A DNA stretch of 64,000 nucleotides, from NCBI RefSeq assembly GCF_000192475.1, contig NZ_AEYW01000001.1:124001-188000 (forward strand), written 5' to 3'. The translations under genes and the position numbers were made by a program. Within the stretch, counting starts at the first letter, position 1; each line of letters begins with the position of its first letter. The notes under the pieces are model-generated. The model saw only the letters and a list, made by a program, of their open reading frames with translations, was not told where the DNA came from and made no database searches. Source of the DNA: Ruegeria conchae (GTDB lineage: Bacteria; Pseudomonadota; Alphaproteobacteria; Rhodobacterales; Rhodobacteraceae). Positions 26,927 to 36,800 of this stretch are shown piece after piece.

Positions 26927-27760
26927 TCAACCCGCGCGGCTTTGCGCACGGTCGATGGCGCGGCGCAGCATCACGGCGGCCACGTGTTTCTTGAATTCGA
27001 CGGGGCCGCGGTTGTCAGCGACCGGGTCGATCGCATCAAGCATTTCCGACACACAGCCCTCGACATCACCACCCGCCAAAGCACTGCTCGCGCTTACGGA
27101 CCAGACGGGAGTGTCGGCCAGATTGGTCATCGCAACTGACGCCGTACCATTTCCAACCATCACTGCGGCGGCAGCGGTAGCGTAGTCGCCTATCTTTCGT
27201 TTTTGCTTTTCGTAGGCTTGCCTCACGCCGGATCCGGGAACCGGAATCGAGATGCGTGTCAGGATTTCCTCATCTCCACGGGCGGTGAAATAAGCAGCCT
27301 CGTAGAAGTCACGCGCCGCAACGCTGCGGTTACCATCGGGACCGGACAACTCAAACGTGGCGTTCAGGCACTGCATCAATCCCGGCATGTCATTCCCAGG
27401 ATCCCCATTGGCGACGTTGCCACCAACTGTGCCCATATAACGCACTTGCGGATCAGCGATCTGCAATGCGGCTTCGCGGATCAACGGAATGGCGGTGGCC
27501 AACCCATCGTGGGTGATCAGCTCATGCTGTGTCACCATCGAGCCCAATTTGACGGTATCAGCACCAACCTCAACACCCTTCAATTCGTCGATAGCTTGAA
27601 GATCGACCAGATGACCCATCTCGGCCATGCGCAACTTCATCATAGGAATCAGACTGTGCCCGCCTGCGATGACGCGCGCCTCGTCTCCATGTTCTTGCAG
27701 AATGCCGATGGCCGAGGCGATATCGCCTGGCCGGTGATACTCAAAACCGGCTGGTATCAT
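26927..27760 (-). CDS. coxM: Carbon monoxide dehydrogenase medium FAD subunit
   Basis: 277 residues of the PCMH/CO dehydrogenase flavoprotein fold: FEYHRPGDIASAIGIL, the FAD pyrophosphate loops AGGHSLIPMMKLRMAE and TVGGNVANGDPGNDMP, and a C-terminal domain with RKIGDYATAAAAVMV. It holds FAD and hands electrons to the quinone pool. First structural gene, 139 bp after coxC; that gap carries a direct repeat that may be its control site. Confidence 0.95.
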   Translation of the reverse strand: MIPAGFEYHRPGDIASAIGILQEHGDEARVIAGGHSLIPMMKLRMAEMGHLVDLQAIDELKGVEVGADTVKLGSMVTQHELITHDGLATAIPLIREAALQIADPQVRYMGTVGGNVANGDPGNDMPGLMQCLNATFELSGPDGNRSVAARDFYEAAYFTARGDEEILTRISIPVPGSGVRQAYEKQKRKIGDYATAAAAVMVGNGTASVAMTNLADTPVWSVSASSALAGGDVEGCVSEMLDAIDPVADNRGPVEFKKHVAAVMLRRAIDRAQSRAG

Positions 27761-27867
27761 TTTCTTCCTCCCTGGGTCCGAGCGTTATGCCTTGGGGGAC
27801 CTTGAGTAAGAAAAGAGTGGCGGGCTCAGGCGTTCCAGCCAACGGAAACAGGGCGCGCAGCTTGTTT

Positions 27868-27899
27868 CACGAAATGCGAATTGGCTGCACGAGATGCGA
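27868..27899. promoter_or_regulatory. Direct repeat upstream of coxM, candidate LytTR site
   Basis: CACGAAATGCGA at 27868-27879 and CACGAGATGCGA at 27888-27899 differ at one base and start 20 bp apart, about two helical turns. LytTR DNA-binding domains recognise pairs of short direct repeats with about 21-bp periodicity, and the gene just upstream, coxC, encodes a LytTR domain. The site is about 110-140 bp before the coxM start. Confidence 0.5.
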
Positions 27900-28982
27900 T
27901 CAAAGGCCAAGCGCCTCGCGAATGTCTGTTAAACGGGATCGGCTGACCGGTACCTTTGTCAACGCGTCGACGCCGTCGAAATAACAGGTCCCATTATCCT
28001 TGTGACGCTCAAAGCTTGAGACGTGCTTTGGGTTCACCAGATAGCTGCGATGGGCCCTCAGAAATCCGTCAGGTTCCAGGCGCGATTCAGCCTCGGTGAT
28101 CGACCAAGGGCAAAACAGTTTCTCGGCATCTAAATAAAGAACGGTATAGTGCCCCTCGGCCCGGATGGCGGCGATGCGGTTGGATTCGGCGAAAAAAGTC
28201 TGGCCCTCGCGCTCGAACGGAACCCCGGCACGCAGGGCTGCGGGTTCTGCAGGACGTTCGGGTGCAGGCGTCTCCTTAGGTTCGATGAACGAGATTCCCG
28301 TCAACAGGAACGCTCCGCAAATCAGAAACACCGAAACCGTGACACCCATCGCCAGAACCTGATTGTCTAGCGCAGGTCCTGCGCCACCGGCGCTATCGCT
28401 GGCGACAAAATCGGTCAGCCCGGTGGCCACAAAATGCATGGTAAACACGGCCAGCCCAAAGCAGACCGTGCCCAAAAGAATATTGCGCTGCGTGCGATTA
28501 CCATAGGCGACCCAGATGGCCGCAACCGACAGTATCACCGAAGCCAAAGTCGCCAACACCACATCCAATGCATTATAGACGGGACGGCACAGCTGCATTC
28601 CAGCCATTCCGATATAGTGCATCACCACGATCCCCAGGCCCACGATCACCCCAGACCCGATCATGATCTGGGGCGTGCGCGGGCGAAAATGCAGCAGTAA
28701 AAGCGCCAGTCCAACCATCAGGATCGCGACCAGAGCAGAAATCAGTGTGATCAGAGCGTCATAGTAAAACAGGATCGGCAGTTGCAGACCCAGCATGGCG
28801 ACAAAATGCATCGACCAGATGCCGCCACCCAGAATGACTGCCGCCAGAGCAACCACAAGCTTACGCCGCTGACTGTCAAGCTGGGATGCACCATGGGTCA
28901 GATACAGCCCGGTAAATCCCGCCATCAGCGACACGGCCAAAGAGGCCGCCACAAGCCAGGCGTTGTGCGAATAGTCCAGCAT
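27900..28982 (-). CDS. coxC: MHYT-LytTR membrane regulator (CoxC-like)
   Basis: 360 residues: seven membrane helices with the MHYT sensor motifs (WSMHFVAMLG, VMHYIGMAG, TMHFVATGL) and a cytoplasmic LytTR DNA-binding domain (AIRAEGHYTVLYL, FLRAHRSYLVNPKHV) at the C-terminus. MHYT histidines and methionines are proposed to bind copper and sense CO, O2 or NO. In Oligotropha coxC and coxH encode such proteins. It is the first cox gene here and probably senses CO and controls coxM onward, though this is inferred. Confidence 0.9.
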   Translation of the reverse strand: MLDYSHNAWLVAASLAVSLMAGFTGLYLTHGASQLDSQRRKLVVALAAVILGGGIWSMHFVAMLGLQLPILFYYDALITLISALVAILMVGLALLLLHFRPRTPQIMIGSGVIVGLGIVVMHYIGMAGMQLCRPVYNALDVVLATLASVILSVAAIWVAYGNRTQRNILLGTVCFGLAVFTMHFVATGLTDFVASDSAGGAGPALDNQVLAMGVTVSVFLICGAFLLTGISFIEPKETPAPERPAEPAALRAGVPFEREGQTFFAESNRIAAIRAEGHYTVLYLDAEKLFCPWSITEAESRLEPDGFLRAHRSYLVNPKHVSSFERHKDNGTCYFDGVDALTKVPVSRSRLTDIREALGL

Positions 28983-29559
28983 ATAGGTGTACCCGCCCTC
29001 CCCAGCGCGTGTCTGACGTTAGCAAACTGAAATTCCCGGCACAATCTACTCTGGCCGGACTGCAGCAGCACGCGCAGAGGAATTCGAACCGGTCTCAGTG
29101 AGGCTTGCAAAGCTGTCTTGTGTCCGTCACCGAGTTCGCGCCATTCGGCAGCAGCGCTGGAACGTGTCTGCACGAAAATGTCCTGGCTAGAGAGGGATCG
29201 CTCTTAGTTAAAGTGATCGCGGATCTAGGCATGAAAGGTGGCGATTACTGGACATTCAATTCAAGTTGCGTCCAAGCAAGCTTCACCGCTACAGACATTT
29301 TACCCGCCGACCTATCCAGATGCTCTCGATGTAGAGTACGGGCCAGACCGGAGTAAAGATCCAATAGGCCTGAAGGCTACGTGACCAAATAGGCGCTAAC
29401 GCGTTTGAACACTTCGCGAATACACTGTCCATCTTCGGATCACTATATCGCCTTGCGACCGGCCACGTGACTTGTTGTCCAGATCTCAGGCCGTGCCTCA
29501 GCCTGCCAACAGATAGGGGATTTTCCTTGTTGAAGCACAGTGCTGACAAATCGGCTGCG

Positions 29560-29725
29560 CGTCGGCTTCCAATTTTCCTTTTCAAGCAGAAGATAGTTCG
29601 CGAAGTCCGCTTTGGGCTGGAAGAGGTAGCTCGCGGCCCAAAGGAGACATTCAACCGCTATCGGTAATGCTGCGGCGCGGCCCGTCAAACCTGCCATTCA
29701 CCGCGGGAGAGAAATCGCAAGACAG
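29560..29725. repeat. Dispersed repeat, copy near 29.6 kb
   Basis: Blocks in order: GAAGTCCGCTTTGGGCTG, GCGGCCCAAAGGAGACATTC, then TGCTGCGGCGCGGCCCGTCA, AACCTGCCATTCACCGCG and AGAAATCGCAA. The second half is matched almost base for base at 33530-33582. Confidence 0.65.
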
Positions 29726-29858
29726 GCAAACTCACAAAATGCGTACCTTCCTGCGCTTCGAAACTCGGACGCTAACAGGTCGAACAAATGATTTCGCCCA
29801 CAGCCCATCGCAGTGACATAATTCTCTTGCTTTACAGGAGCCATTAACACACCGTTTA

Positions 29859-29886
29859 GGCCGCATCGCGATACAGCAATGCGGCC
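29859..29886. terminator. Hairpin downstream of nuclease gene
   Basis: GGCCGCAT at 29859-29866 pairs perfectly with ATGCGGCC at 29879-29886 across a 12-nt loop, about 50 bp past the nuclease stop at 29935 (minus strand). No T-run follows on the minus strand, so termination would have to be helped by Rho or be imperfect. Confidence 0.4.
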
Positions 29887-29934
29887 GTCGAAGCTGCTGT
29901 TTTCATAGTCACAAGAAGCTTGTGCGACTTTACA

Positions 29935-32900
29935 CTACGCGATCTGGTTGTGATCAATCACATCAAAGGAAAATTCATCAACCGTAAACATAGTATCACC
30001 GCTTGCGGCCAACTCCACCGCGTCAAAACTCGTGCGGCCCAACGAACCTTGGAAATCACCGTCGGCGGCGTCCGCGATCAGCGTACCCACAAGCTCTCCG
30101 TCATCGTAGAACGCAACCTCCACTTCGCCGTTTCCATGACTTTCGTCGAAGCTAAACATGAACTCCACCGCCTCAAGATCCGCGTCCTCCAACGCGATCA
30201 TCAAGCTTTCATCACCGTCGACTGACCTGGCTTCGCGTCCGAAGATCGGATCGTCGAAGGAATAGACACCTATCGCGCCATGCTTGGTGGCGACAAACTC
30301 GAAATTGGTCGGGTCAATCGCATCCACCTTAATACCAACATCCGAAAATTTGAGACTTTTGCGCACGGGACCAAGCCGGTCGACATCCACAACTTCGCCA
30401 TCGATGCTCTCGAATGCTAAGGTTCTGAACCACCCATCTGCCTCGAACTCGACCGCCAGTGTCTGTGTGTCGGGCAGAAACAGGCTAGTCAGCATCGGGT
30501 CATGATCCGACGCTCGCGCGCTGGTTGCAGCAAATTCCGAATTGACATGGATAATGTCCACCAATGCGCCGGCATACAATCCCTCGGAGACCAGAATATG
30601 GTCTAACGATTGGCTGTTTCCCTGAAACTCGAAGGTATAGCGCTCGTCTTCCGGGATATCGTTTGTCAGGTTTACAAGGCTGGTGTTGTTTTCAAGATCG
30701 GCCACAGGTGAGACAAATTCGAATTCGTTGAAGTCACCCAATACAACCGCATTGGCCTCAGCACCAAGACCATTGACGAAGTCCTGCACCGCCTGACTCT
30801 GAGCCTGACGTTCATCCAGACTGCCATTCACTGTAACGTCCTCTTGACGTGCGGCAAAATCCTGTTCGGCCCCCAGAATGGGCGCGGATCCGCCTTTGGA
30901 GGAGAAGTGGTTGTTGACCACCGTCACCGTCTCGCCGTTGAAGACGAAATCAGCGACCAGCGGCAGGCGTGCGCCTTCGAACGCTTCGCCGGGACCTTGC
31001 CCACCGATGGTTTGCACCGATCCTTCAACCAGCGTGACACGCTCGGGATTGTACAGGAAAGCCGTGCGGATATTGCCGCCGGGCTGACCGCCCGATGTTC
31101 CGTCGCCGATGAAGGTATTGTCGATCACCTCATAGGCCGGACCACCTGCGGCAACGATGGCCGCGGCCAGCTCCGCAAGGGTCTCCGCTGCCGAAACGGT
31201 TCCGTCATCGACCGAGCCGGAATTGTCCTGCACCTCTTGCAGGCCAATGATGTCGGGGCTGCCCAGGTTGTTGGTGATCTGCGCGGCAATGGCGTCGAAC
31301 CGCCCATCGGCCACATCCTGATCACCGTCGTCATCATTTGGATCGAGGTTAAGCACATTGTACGTCGCAATTGTCAGTTCATTGGCCGAACCGGCAATGT
31401 CGGTCGATTCCGGTTCCAATCCGGCGGATTGAATGTTCGGGGTAAAATCCTCGGTCGGCAGGATTTCGAAGTTTCCGAAACTGTACCCAACCACGCCTGT
31501 GACGTCGCCGAGAAGATCACCAACGTTTACCGTTGGGAAGTCAAAGTCGAAAATCCCGCTGTCTTCGTCGATCTGGATTTTTTCGGGGTTAAAGTCATCC
31601 GGCGAGATATTCAGCGTGCCGCGCTCGGAAAGACCCGTGGCACCGCTGCCCTGATCGGTAACGGCAAAAATCTCGCCAAACCGGCTGGTTCCGCTGACGG
31701 CTTGCAGATCGGTCGCCGTCACGCGCATGCCTTCGAGGCTTTCGAAGAAGTCGATGCCGTCCTGAATGGGTTCGAATGAGGCAAAAGCATCATCGTCGAT
31801 GCTCTGGTTCGGAACTGCCCGTTCACCCGGATCATTGCCGATCATAACTGCATCTGGCAGGATATTGCCTGAAGACTGGACTTCAAGATCGAACACATTC
31901 GTCAGCTGCGTACTCGACAGGTTTCCGCTGCCTGTACCGCCAGGGAAAAACTCAGCAACTGTTCCACCCACTGAAACTGCGTCTCCGACAGAGACAGTCG
32001 GGCTGGAACCAGTGAACACGAATATCGCGTCTGAGGTGGCATCATCACCGTCACCATCCGGGTCCTGCAAGTAAAACCCGTTGGAATCCACCGCTGTAAC
32101 AATACCGCTGGTCGAAACCAAGTCGCCAAAAACGTTCGATGTGCCGGCGGGGAGGGTCTCATAAAACTCGGCAACGGTCTGCCCTTCGGCCAGAACAAAA
32201 TCAGACACATGACCCGCACCCTGGATCTCGTAGATTGCAACGATTTCGATGTCGCTGGCCGAGACAGACACTTCCACGATTGGGGCGAGGATGCCTTCAT
32301 ATGCCGGGTCATCGGATGTGACAGAATGCTGTATTTCCGCGATCTCGGCCGCCTCTGGCAAATCGTCATCAACCGCGGTCACTGCAACTTGCTGCGGCTG
32401 ATCAAAATTTGTCGCATCAAATACAAGCTCGGCCGGTACGACATCCAGATCAGCGCCCACCGCGATGGTGATTGTGACCGGTTGCGTAGGTGCGACAGAC
32501 AATGTGACTTCGTATGTATCCGCCATGCCACCTTCATCGGTGGCAAGGTCCAAATCGTTGATTATAACTGAGGGCGACGATGTGGCATCAGTGACAGTGA
32601 AACTCGCCGGTTCGATATCGTCGATCCGTGAATTATCGGTCACCCAGTTTGCCGCGTTGTTGATAGCTGCCTGTAGCTCTGCCTTGTTGCCTGTAAGCGG
32701 ACCATTATAGGCTCCGTTGTCGGTCTCGGGAATAGCCACAGCGCTGGTGCACACAGTCAGACCCGCGGGCAGGGCCGAAGTGTTTGAAGAAGTTGCGTCA
32801 TCTTCATAACCAGTGCCGTTGAAATGAACAGACGCAACAAAAGACGGCGCGGTCTCGGTCCCCTGATAGGCATGTATCTGATCCCCGCTTGCAGAGAAGG

Positions 32901-33135
32901 ATGGCCCCGAGAAAGCTGGATTTATTACGGTTCCCGCCGCGATATTTGCAGGTGCCGTCCAGATAAAAACACCCTCTGTACTGCGAAAACCGCCCGCTGC
33001 GAGCCAGCCATTGTCAGTAAATCTGATCTCAGTCCCGGCTTCGATGTCAGTCAGGGCAACGAAAGTGAACTCATCAGGGTTGTCAGAATTGAAACCGGTA
33101 AACGCAATATCGCCAGCAGCTAAAACGGTCGTCAT
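29935..33135 (-). CDS. Large extracellular-type nuclease (endonuclease/exonuclease/phosphatase family)
   Basis: 1066 residues, strongly acidic, rich in Asp, with no N-terminal signal peptide. Order of parts: an N-terminal domain common in ExeM/NucH-type nucleases (GDIAFTGFNSDNPDEFTFV), a Calx-beta-like region (residues 190-290), an OB-fold region (GIVTAVDSNGFYLQDPDGDG), the catalytic EEP domain (LTIATYNVLNLDPND, IIGLQEVQDNSG, VVNNHFSSKG, VVLGDFNEF, SDHDPMLTSLF) and a C-terminal beta domain. The metal and catalytic residues of the EEP fold are all present. Length, acidity and lack of a signal suggest secretion by a type I system to degrade DNA for phosphate or nucleosides, though no RTX nonapeptides are seen. 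Confidence 0.88.
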   Translation of the reverse strand: MTTVLAAGDIAFTGFNSDNPDEFTFVALTDIEAGTEIRFTDNGWLAAGGFRSTEGVFIWTAPANIAAGTVINPAFSGPSFSASGDQIHAYQGTETAPSFVASVHFNGTGYEDDATSSNTSALPAGLTVCTSAVAIPETDNGAYNGPLTGNKAELQAAINNAANWVTDNSRIDDIEPASFTVTDATSSPSVIINDLDLATDEGGMADTYEVTLSVAPTQPVTITIAVGADLDVVPAELVFDATNFDQPQQVAVTAVDDDLPEAAEIAEIQHSVTSDDPAYEGILAPIVEVSVSASDIEIVAIYEIQGAGHVSDFVLAEGQTVAEFYETLPAGTSNVFGDLVSTSGIVTAVDSNGFYLQDPDGDGDDATSDAIFVFTGSSPTVSVGDAVSVGGTVAEFFPGGTGSGNLSSTQLTNVFDLEVQSSGNILPDAVMIGNDPGERAVPNQSIDDDAFASFEPIQDGIDFFESLEGMRVTATDLQAVSGTSRFGEIFAVTDQGSGATGLSERGTLNISPDDFNPEKIQIDEDSGIFDFDFPTVNVGDLLGDVTGVVGYSFGNFEILPTEDFTPNIQSAGLEPESTDIAGSANELTIATYNVLNLDPNDDDGDQDVADGRFDAIAAQITNNLGSPDIIGLQEVQDNSGSVDDGTVSAAETLAELAAAIVAAGGPAYEVIDNTFIGDGTSGGQPGGNIRTAFLYNPERVTLVEGSVQTIGGQGPGEAFEGARLPLVADFVFNGETVTVVNNHFSSKGGSAPILGAEQDFAARQEDVTVNGSLDERQAQSQAVQDFVNGLGAEANAVVLGDFNEFEFVSPVADLENNTSLVNLTNDIPEDERYTFEFQGNSQSLDHILVSEGLYAGALVDIIHVNSEFAATSARASDHDPMLTSLFLPDTQTLAVEFEADGWFRTLAFESIDGEVVDVDRLGPVRKSLKFSDVGIKVDAIDPTNFEFVATKHGAIGVYSFDDPIFGREARSVDGDESLMIALEDADLEAVEFMFSFDESHGNGEVEVAFYDDGELVGTLIADAADGDFQGSLGRTSFDAVELAASGDTMFTVDEFSFDVIDHNQIA

Positions 33136-33880
33136 GTCAGTACCTCTTTATAGATAAGAAAAAAGGCAGCGGCCTACGAGAGACTCGCCGTAACACAACC
33201 CAAGGTAGCGTACGCTAGAGGAATTAGTTAAAAAGTTGTGTACAATCGAACAATACGGCGGAGCTTTGCCGCTAGATGTTCGTCAGGCCGTTGCTCACAT
33301 AAGCAACTGGTGAAAATCGCAATGTTTGAGCAGTTCTAAGTGCAGTCAGTACTTTGTTGGAGTTCATTTTTTATCTGCCAAGAATAGACCATCAACATGG
33401 CTGCGACCTAAGTGCCGGCTTTTAACCAAGTTTCGCGCATTGATTGCTATAGAAATGAAAATAGTAGCCCAAACCAGACACTCAAATGTGCCAAACGGCC
33501 CCAACCGGACCCGCAGCCCGTTGACTCCATGCTGCGGCGCGGCCCGTCGAACCTGCCGTTCGCTGCGAGCGCAAAATCAAAGGCTGCCTGAACATTCGAC
33601 ATGCGGACCTTGCGGCCATCCGCATTTTTGGCCCGGTGGGCCGCTCGCAACCCAAAGATGATATACAACAGCGATGTTTGAGTATTCTGGGAAGTTTAAC
33701 ACATCTCCTATTTAGGACACTTTTTTCGCAAATAGAGCGGCTTTCTTTATGACTCTGCGGATCTTCCCAAGGCCACACCATACCAGCATCGCCCGAAGCG
33801 CATTGAATACTGTCTGCAAAGAAACTCTGTGACTTCTATCTTATGCCCAGTAAACTCCGGTGTTGTGTGTGTTTCATTAG
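33136..33880. other. Intergenic stretch between nuclease and GAF kinase
   Basis: 745 bp without a credible gene. It carries the dispersed repeat at about 33525-33660. The promoters of the two divergent genes should lie at its ends; I see no strong consensus. Confidence 0.6.
33525..33660. repeat. Dispersed repeat, copy near 33.5 kb
   Basis: TGCTGCGGCGCGGCCCGTCG, AACCTGCCGTTCGCTGCGAG and GCAAAATC repeat the 29.67 kb copy with few changes; then GCGGCCATCCGCATTTTTGG and GGGCCGCTCGCAACCCAAAG. Confidence 0.65.
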
Positions 33881-36800
33881 TTGGTGCGGGAGCTGCGAAC
33901 GCAGGTGGGTGGAAAGAGGACATCGGAAGAGACGGGAAGTTCAGCGTCGTCGTCTGCACAAAGTTCGGGGCTCAGCGCGGATGATCAGCAGGCGCGGTTC
34001 GAAGCTACTGCGCGGGTTATGCAGGCGATTTCTGAGACCAAGGATGACATCCAACCAGTATGCGACTTGATTTTAACGCTGGCAAAAGATCTCTGCGATG
34101 CCATTTTTGCTGGTCTGGTTCTCGGGCAAGAAGGGGATGCGCGTCAGCAACTGATTGCCAGCGTCAATCTGCACCCGGATATTCAGCAGCTGTGGCTCGA
34201 CGGCAAATACACGATGGAGCCAGGCAACTCCATCGTGACGGACACTATTCTCAGCGGTAAGACCAGGCGTGTTGTCGACATGGGCGACACCGATTTCCAC
34301 AAATCGGGCGATGAGCGCTTTAAACTCATTGTCGAAACGCATGGGTGCAGAAGCAATCTGTTTGTTCCTTTGAAAGTGGGTGGCAGTGCAATCGGATGCC
34401 TGATGCTGGCACGGGATGAGGTGCGACCGTACTCCGACGATCAGGTCCAGCTGGTTGAAACTTTCGCCGCGCAGGCGGTCATTGCAATTGAAAATGTTCG
34501 CCAGTTTAGCAAGTTGCAGGTCCGTCTGGCTCGTGAAGGGGCAACGCGCGATGTGCTGGAGACGATCAGTCGATCTCGGGAAGATGAAGCGCCAGTCTTT
34601 CAGACGATCCTGGAAAACACGGCCCGGCTTTGCGAAACAGATGTAGCCACGTTGAGCCTGCTAAATGAGGCAGGAACTCATTTGGAATACGCGGCCCATT
34701 TTGGTGATCAATTGGCTACGTACAAGGTCGGCGTGGATCGCTGGTCTTTGGAGTCAAATTTACAAATTGCCGAGTCCGTGCGGCAATCGCGCGTTATTCA
34801 CAACGTCGATTTGCGCGAGACAGACCACTACATCAATGGGGATCCTTGGCGCCGGCAACTGGTTGATGAGGAAGGTGTCCGTTCGTTTCTAACGGTTCCT
34901 TTGATGTCGGCAAATGGTGATCCCGTCGGTGTCATTGGGATTTACCGGCGTGAAGTGCGGCCATTTACTGAAGATGAAATCTCTTTGGTCGAGGGCTTTG
35001 CGGCGCAGGCTGTGATCGCAATAGATAACACCCGTCAAATGAAGGAACTGCACACTCAGTTAGAACGCCAAACGGCGACGCAGGAGGTTCTGAGTGTTAT
35101 CAGCAAAAGCCGGGACAACGATGCGCGCGTCTTTGAAGCGGTGCTGCAGCAGGCCACGGAAATCTGTGACGCGGATCAGGCGGCACTGGTTTTGGTCAAC
35201 GCTGCAGGAACCCATATTCAATTGGCCGGTGCATGGGGGCACGATAGAACCGACGTCGAATTGGGAGAAGAGTGGCCTCTTGATGGTTCAGTCACGGCGG
35301 CGGCGGCGATACGAAATTGCAAGGTTGTACGCGTCGAGGACATCGCCGACACTGAGTTCTACCGCTCGGGTGATCCTACTGCTGTTACAATGGTTGAGGT
35401 CGAAGGCATCAGGTCACGGGTTGTTGTGCCATTGATGCAGGGGGAACAGGCGATTGGTGCGATCGCAGTCAGCCGCCGCGAAGTCCGTCCGTTTTCTGAT
35501 CCCGACGTGCAATTCATTGAAGAGTTCGCCAAACACGCAGTCATAGCGATAGAAAATACGCGCCAATTTCGAGAGGTTCAGGAACGACTTGAGCGCGAAA
35601 AAGCATCGCGAGAAATCCTCGAAGTCATAAGCCGTAGCCGCGACGACGAAAGGCCGGTTTTCCAAAGCATTCTCGAAAACTCCAGCCGTCTGTGCAAAGC
35701 GCCACTCGCCTTCTTGTGTATCGCTGATCACGAACGCGAGATCGCAACGATCCCAGCCAATATTGGTGCGAGAATCGATTTTGACGAAGCGCTCAAAAAT
35801 TTTATGGAGCCACTTACACGCACTGAATTGATTGCGATCAAACCAATGATTGATGGCGAGGTCATTCGCCAGGACGATATCGCGGACGATCCCCTTTACC
35901 TCAGGGATCGTGACCCGAAACGGGTTCAGATGGTTGAGATTGAAGGAGCCCGCTCGGTTCTGGCGGTTCCGTTGATGAAGGATGGCACCGGTCTAGGGGT
36001 GATCGTACTCTATCGCCGTGAAGTTGCGCCATTCTCAGACGACGACGTGGCACTGGTCCAAACCTTCGCGGCTCAAGCCGTTATCGCAATGGAAAACGTC
36101 CGACAGTTTCGCGAAGTTCAGGATCGCACAGCGGAAGTTACGCAGGCTTTGGAATACCAGACCTCTACATCCGAAGTGCTGCGGGTTATTTCGGCGTCAC
36201 CAAATGAGTTGGCGCCTGTTCTCGATGCCATCCTCAAAGAAGCGTCGCGCATCTGCGAATTGCAGGATGCCTATGTTGCAATGTTGAACCCCGACGATCA
36301 GCTTTTTCATGTTCTTGCAATACTTACGCAGGACACGACCTTTGCGGAATATGTCAAAGCGCATCCTATTTCGCCTGATGAAAGCGGTGTAAGCGGGCGT
36401 GCCATACTGTCGAAACGCACCATCTATATCGAAGATGTCGAAACCGAGACGTCTTATACTTGGATGGAGGATAGCGGCGTCGGGGAATATCGGTCCGTGC
36501 TCGGGGTCCCGTTGGTCAAAAATGGCGAGGTTGTGGGTGTAATTTCGGTCGGGTCAACCGAGGTTTTGGGATTTTCCACCAAGCAGATTCAGTTGTTAGA
36601 AACCTTCGCCGACCAAGCGATTATCGCCATTACAAATGCCAACCTGTTCCGGGAAGTGGAAGAACGCACTGCCGAGGTCGTGCAGTCACTAGAATACCAG
36701 ACTGCCACGTCAGAGGTTTTAGATGTCATCTCTCGTTCGCCTAACGATCTTCCACGGGTGCTAGATGCAATCCTGGAAGTTTCCTCACGCATCTGCGACC

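Larger units (their letters stand above)
28983..29934. other. Gene-poor stretch upstream of coxC
   Basis: 952 bp without a credible gene. The first 100-150 bp before coxC should hold its promoter but no clear motif is visible. A well-conserved dispersed-repeat copy occupies about 29560-29725 and a hairpin lies at 29859-29886. Confidence 0.6.

Noticed and set aside
29935..33135. RTX toxin
   Set aside because: No GGxGxDxxx nonapeptide array is visible; EEP catalytic motifs are present instead.
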